Shown: piece after piece, positions 63,796 to 64,000 of the stretch
Layout: every line of letters starts with the position of its first letter
How positions within the stretch are numbered: position 1 is the stretch's first letter
Assembly (NCBI GenBank): GCA_035582835.1
Contig: JAYKAV010002430.1
Coordinates: 654,222-718,221, forward strand
Length of the DNA: 64,000 bases
Source of the DNA: Phoebastria nigripes
Lineage: Eukaryota; Chordata; Aves; Procellariiformes; Diomedeidae
Reading direction: 5' to 3'
The notes under the pieces: model-generated
Seen by the model: only the letters and a program-made list of their open reading frames with translations
What the model was told of the DNA's origin: nothing
Databases searched by the model: none
Translations under genes and position numbers: made by a program

Positions 63796-64000
63796 CCTTT
63801 CCCAGCTGGAAAAATCCCCTATAGAAGGCAGTAACCTAGGAAACGGGATGGGGCCATCCCCAGGGATGCTCGGGAGCCATGCCGGTGACGCCCTGCTCCC
63901 CAAAGCCCCAGCATCCAGGGGGATCCAGCCCCATCCATCCCGTTGGGGACAGCCCAGAGGGGCCATCCCACAGCCACTATGCCCCAGCATCCCCCTCTGG

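Larger units (their letters stand above)
63088..64000 (-). other. DOK4: Upstream flank of DOK4
   Basis: GC-rich region with a CTC microsatellite and one long inverted repeat. The non-coding first exon and promoter of DOK4 should be here or just beyond the window, but I cannot fix a donor with confidence. Confidence 0.4.

Overview
The window is nuclear DNA from a vertebrate, almost certainly a bird. It carries CR1 LINE fragments with the bird/reptile 3' end (tandem ATTCTATG), an endogenous retroviral LTR, short introns and very GC-rich promoters. The gene set (GFOD2, CIAPIN1, COQ9, POLR2C, DOK4) corresponds to human 16q21-q22. That fits an avian microchromosome such as the chicken chromosome 11 homologue, but the species cannot be named from the sequence. 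Isolated single Ns and one 18-N gap (9698-9715) are assembly ambiguities.

Layout. 1-17.3 kb: GFOD2 on the minus strand, with two coding exons (11125-10867 and 2937-2039), a 3' UTR toward the window start, and a probable non-coding first exon in the CpG island near 17 kb. 16.2-18.5 kb: two 99% identical 295-bp blocks flank that island. 21.05-24.64 kb: a complete seven-exon gene on the plus strand for an inhibitory-type immunoglobulin-superfamily receptor (337 aa: signal peptide, two Ig domains, one membrane segment, two ITIMs). I do not recognise its orthologue, and it is the main candidate for something undescribed. 24.7-32.5 kb: gene-poor, with a 3' CR1 copy, a solo LTR flanked by a 4-bp direct repeat, a second CR1 end and a polypurine tract. 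32.5-40.9 kb: CIAPIN1 on the minus strand. 40.9-49.3 kb: COQ9 on the plus strand, head to head with CIAPIN1 across a CpG island. 49.48-57.3 kb: POLR2C, starting only 165 bp after the COQ9 poly(A) signal. 58.7-63.1 kb: DOK4 on the minus strand, tail to tail with POLR2C.

All six reading frames were reassembled exon by exon with GT-AG junctions in consistent phase. They give 385 (GFOD2), 337 (receptor), 308 (CIAPIN1), 316 (COQ9), 275 (POLR2C) and 328 (DOK4) residues, without internal stops. CIAPIN1 (cytosolic Fe-S assembly), COQ9 (mitochondrial ubiquinone synthesis) and POLR2C (RNA polymerase II) form a tight housekeeping cluster that shares or abuts promoters. GFOD2, the receptor and DOK4 are separate units.

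Unusual structure lies mostly outside the exons: a perfect 33-bp-arm inverted repeat in DOK4 intron 1, a second 35-bp-arm inverted repeat 0.75 kb away, a G-rich decamer array in the CIAPIN1/COQ9 promoter, and the duplicated 295-bp block with a possible short minus-strand coding end.
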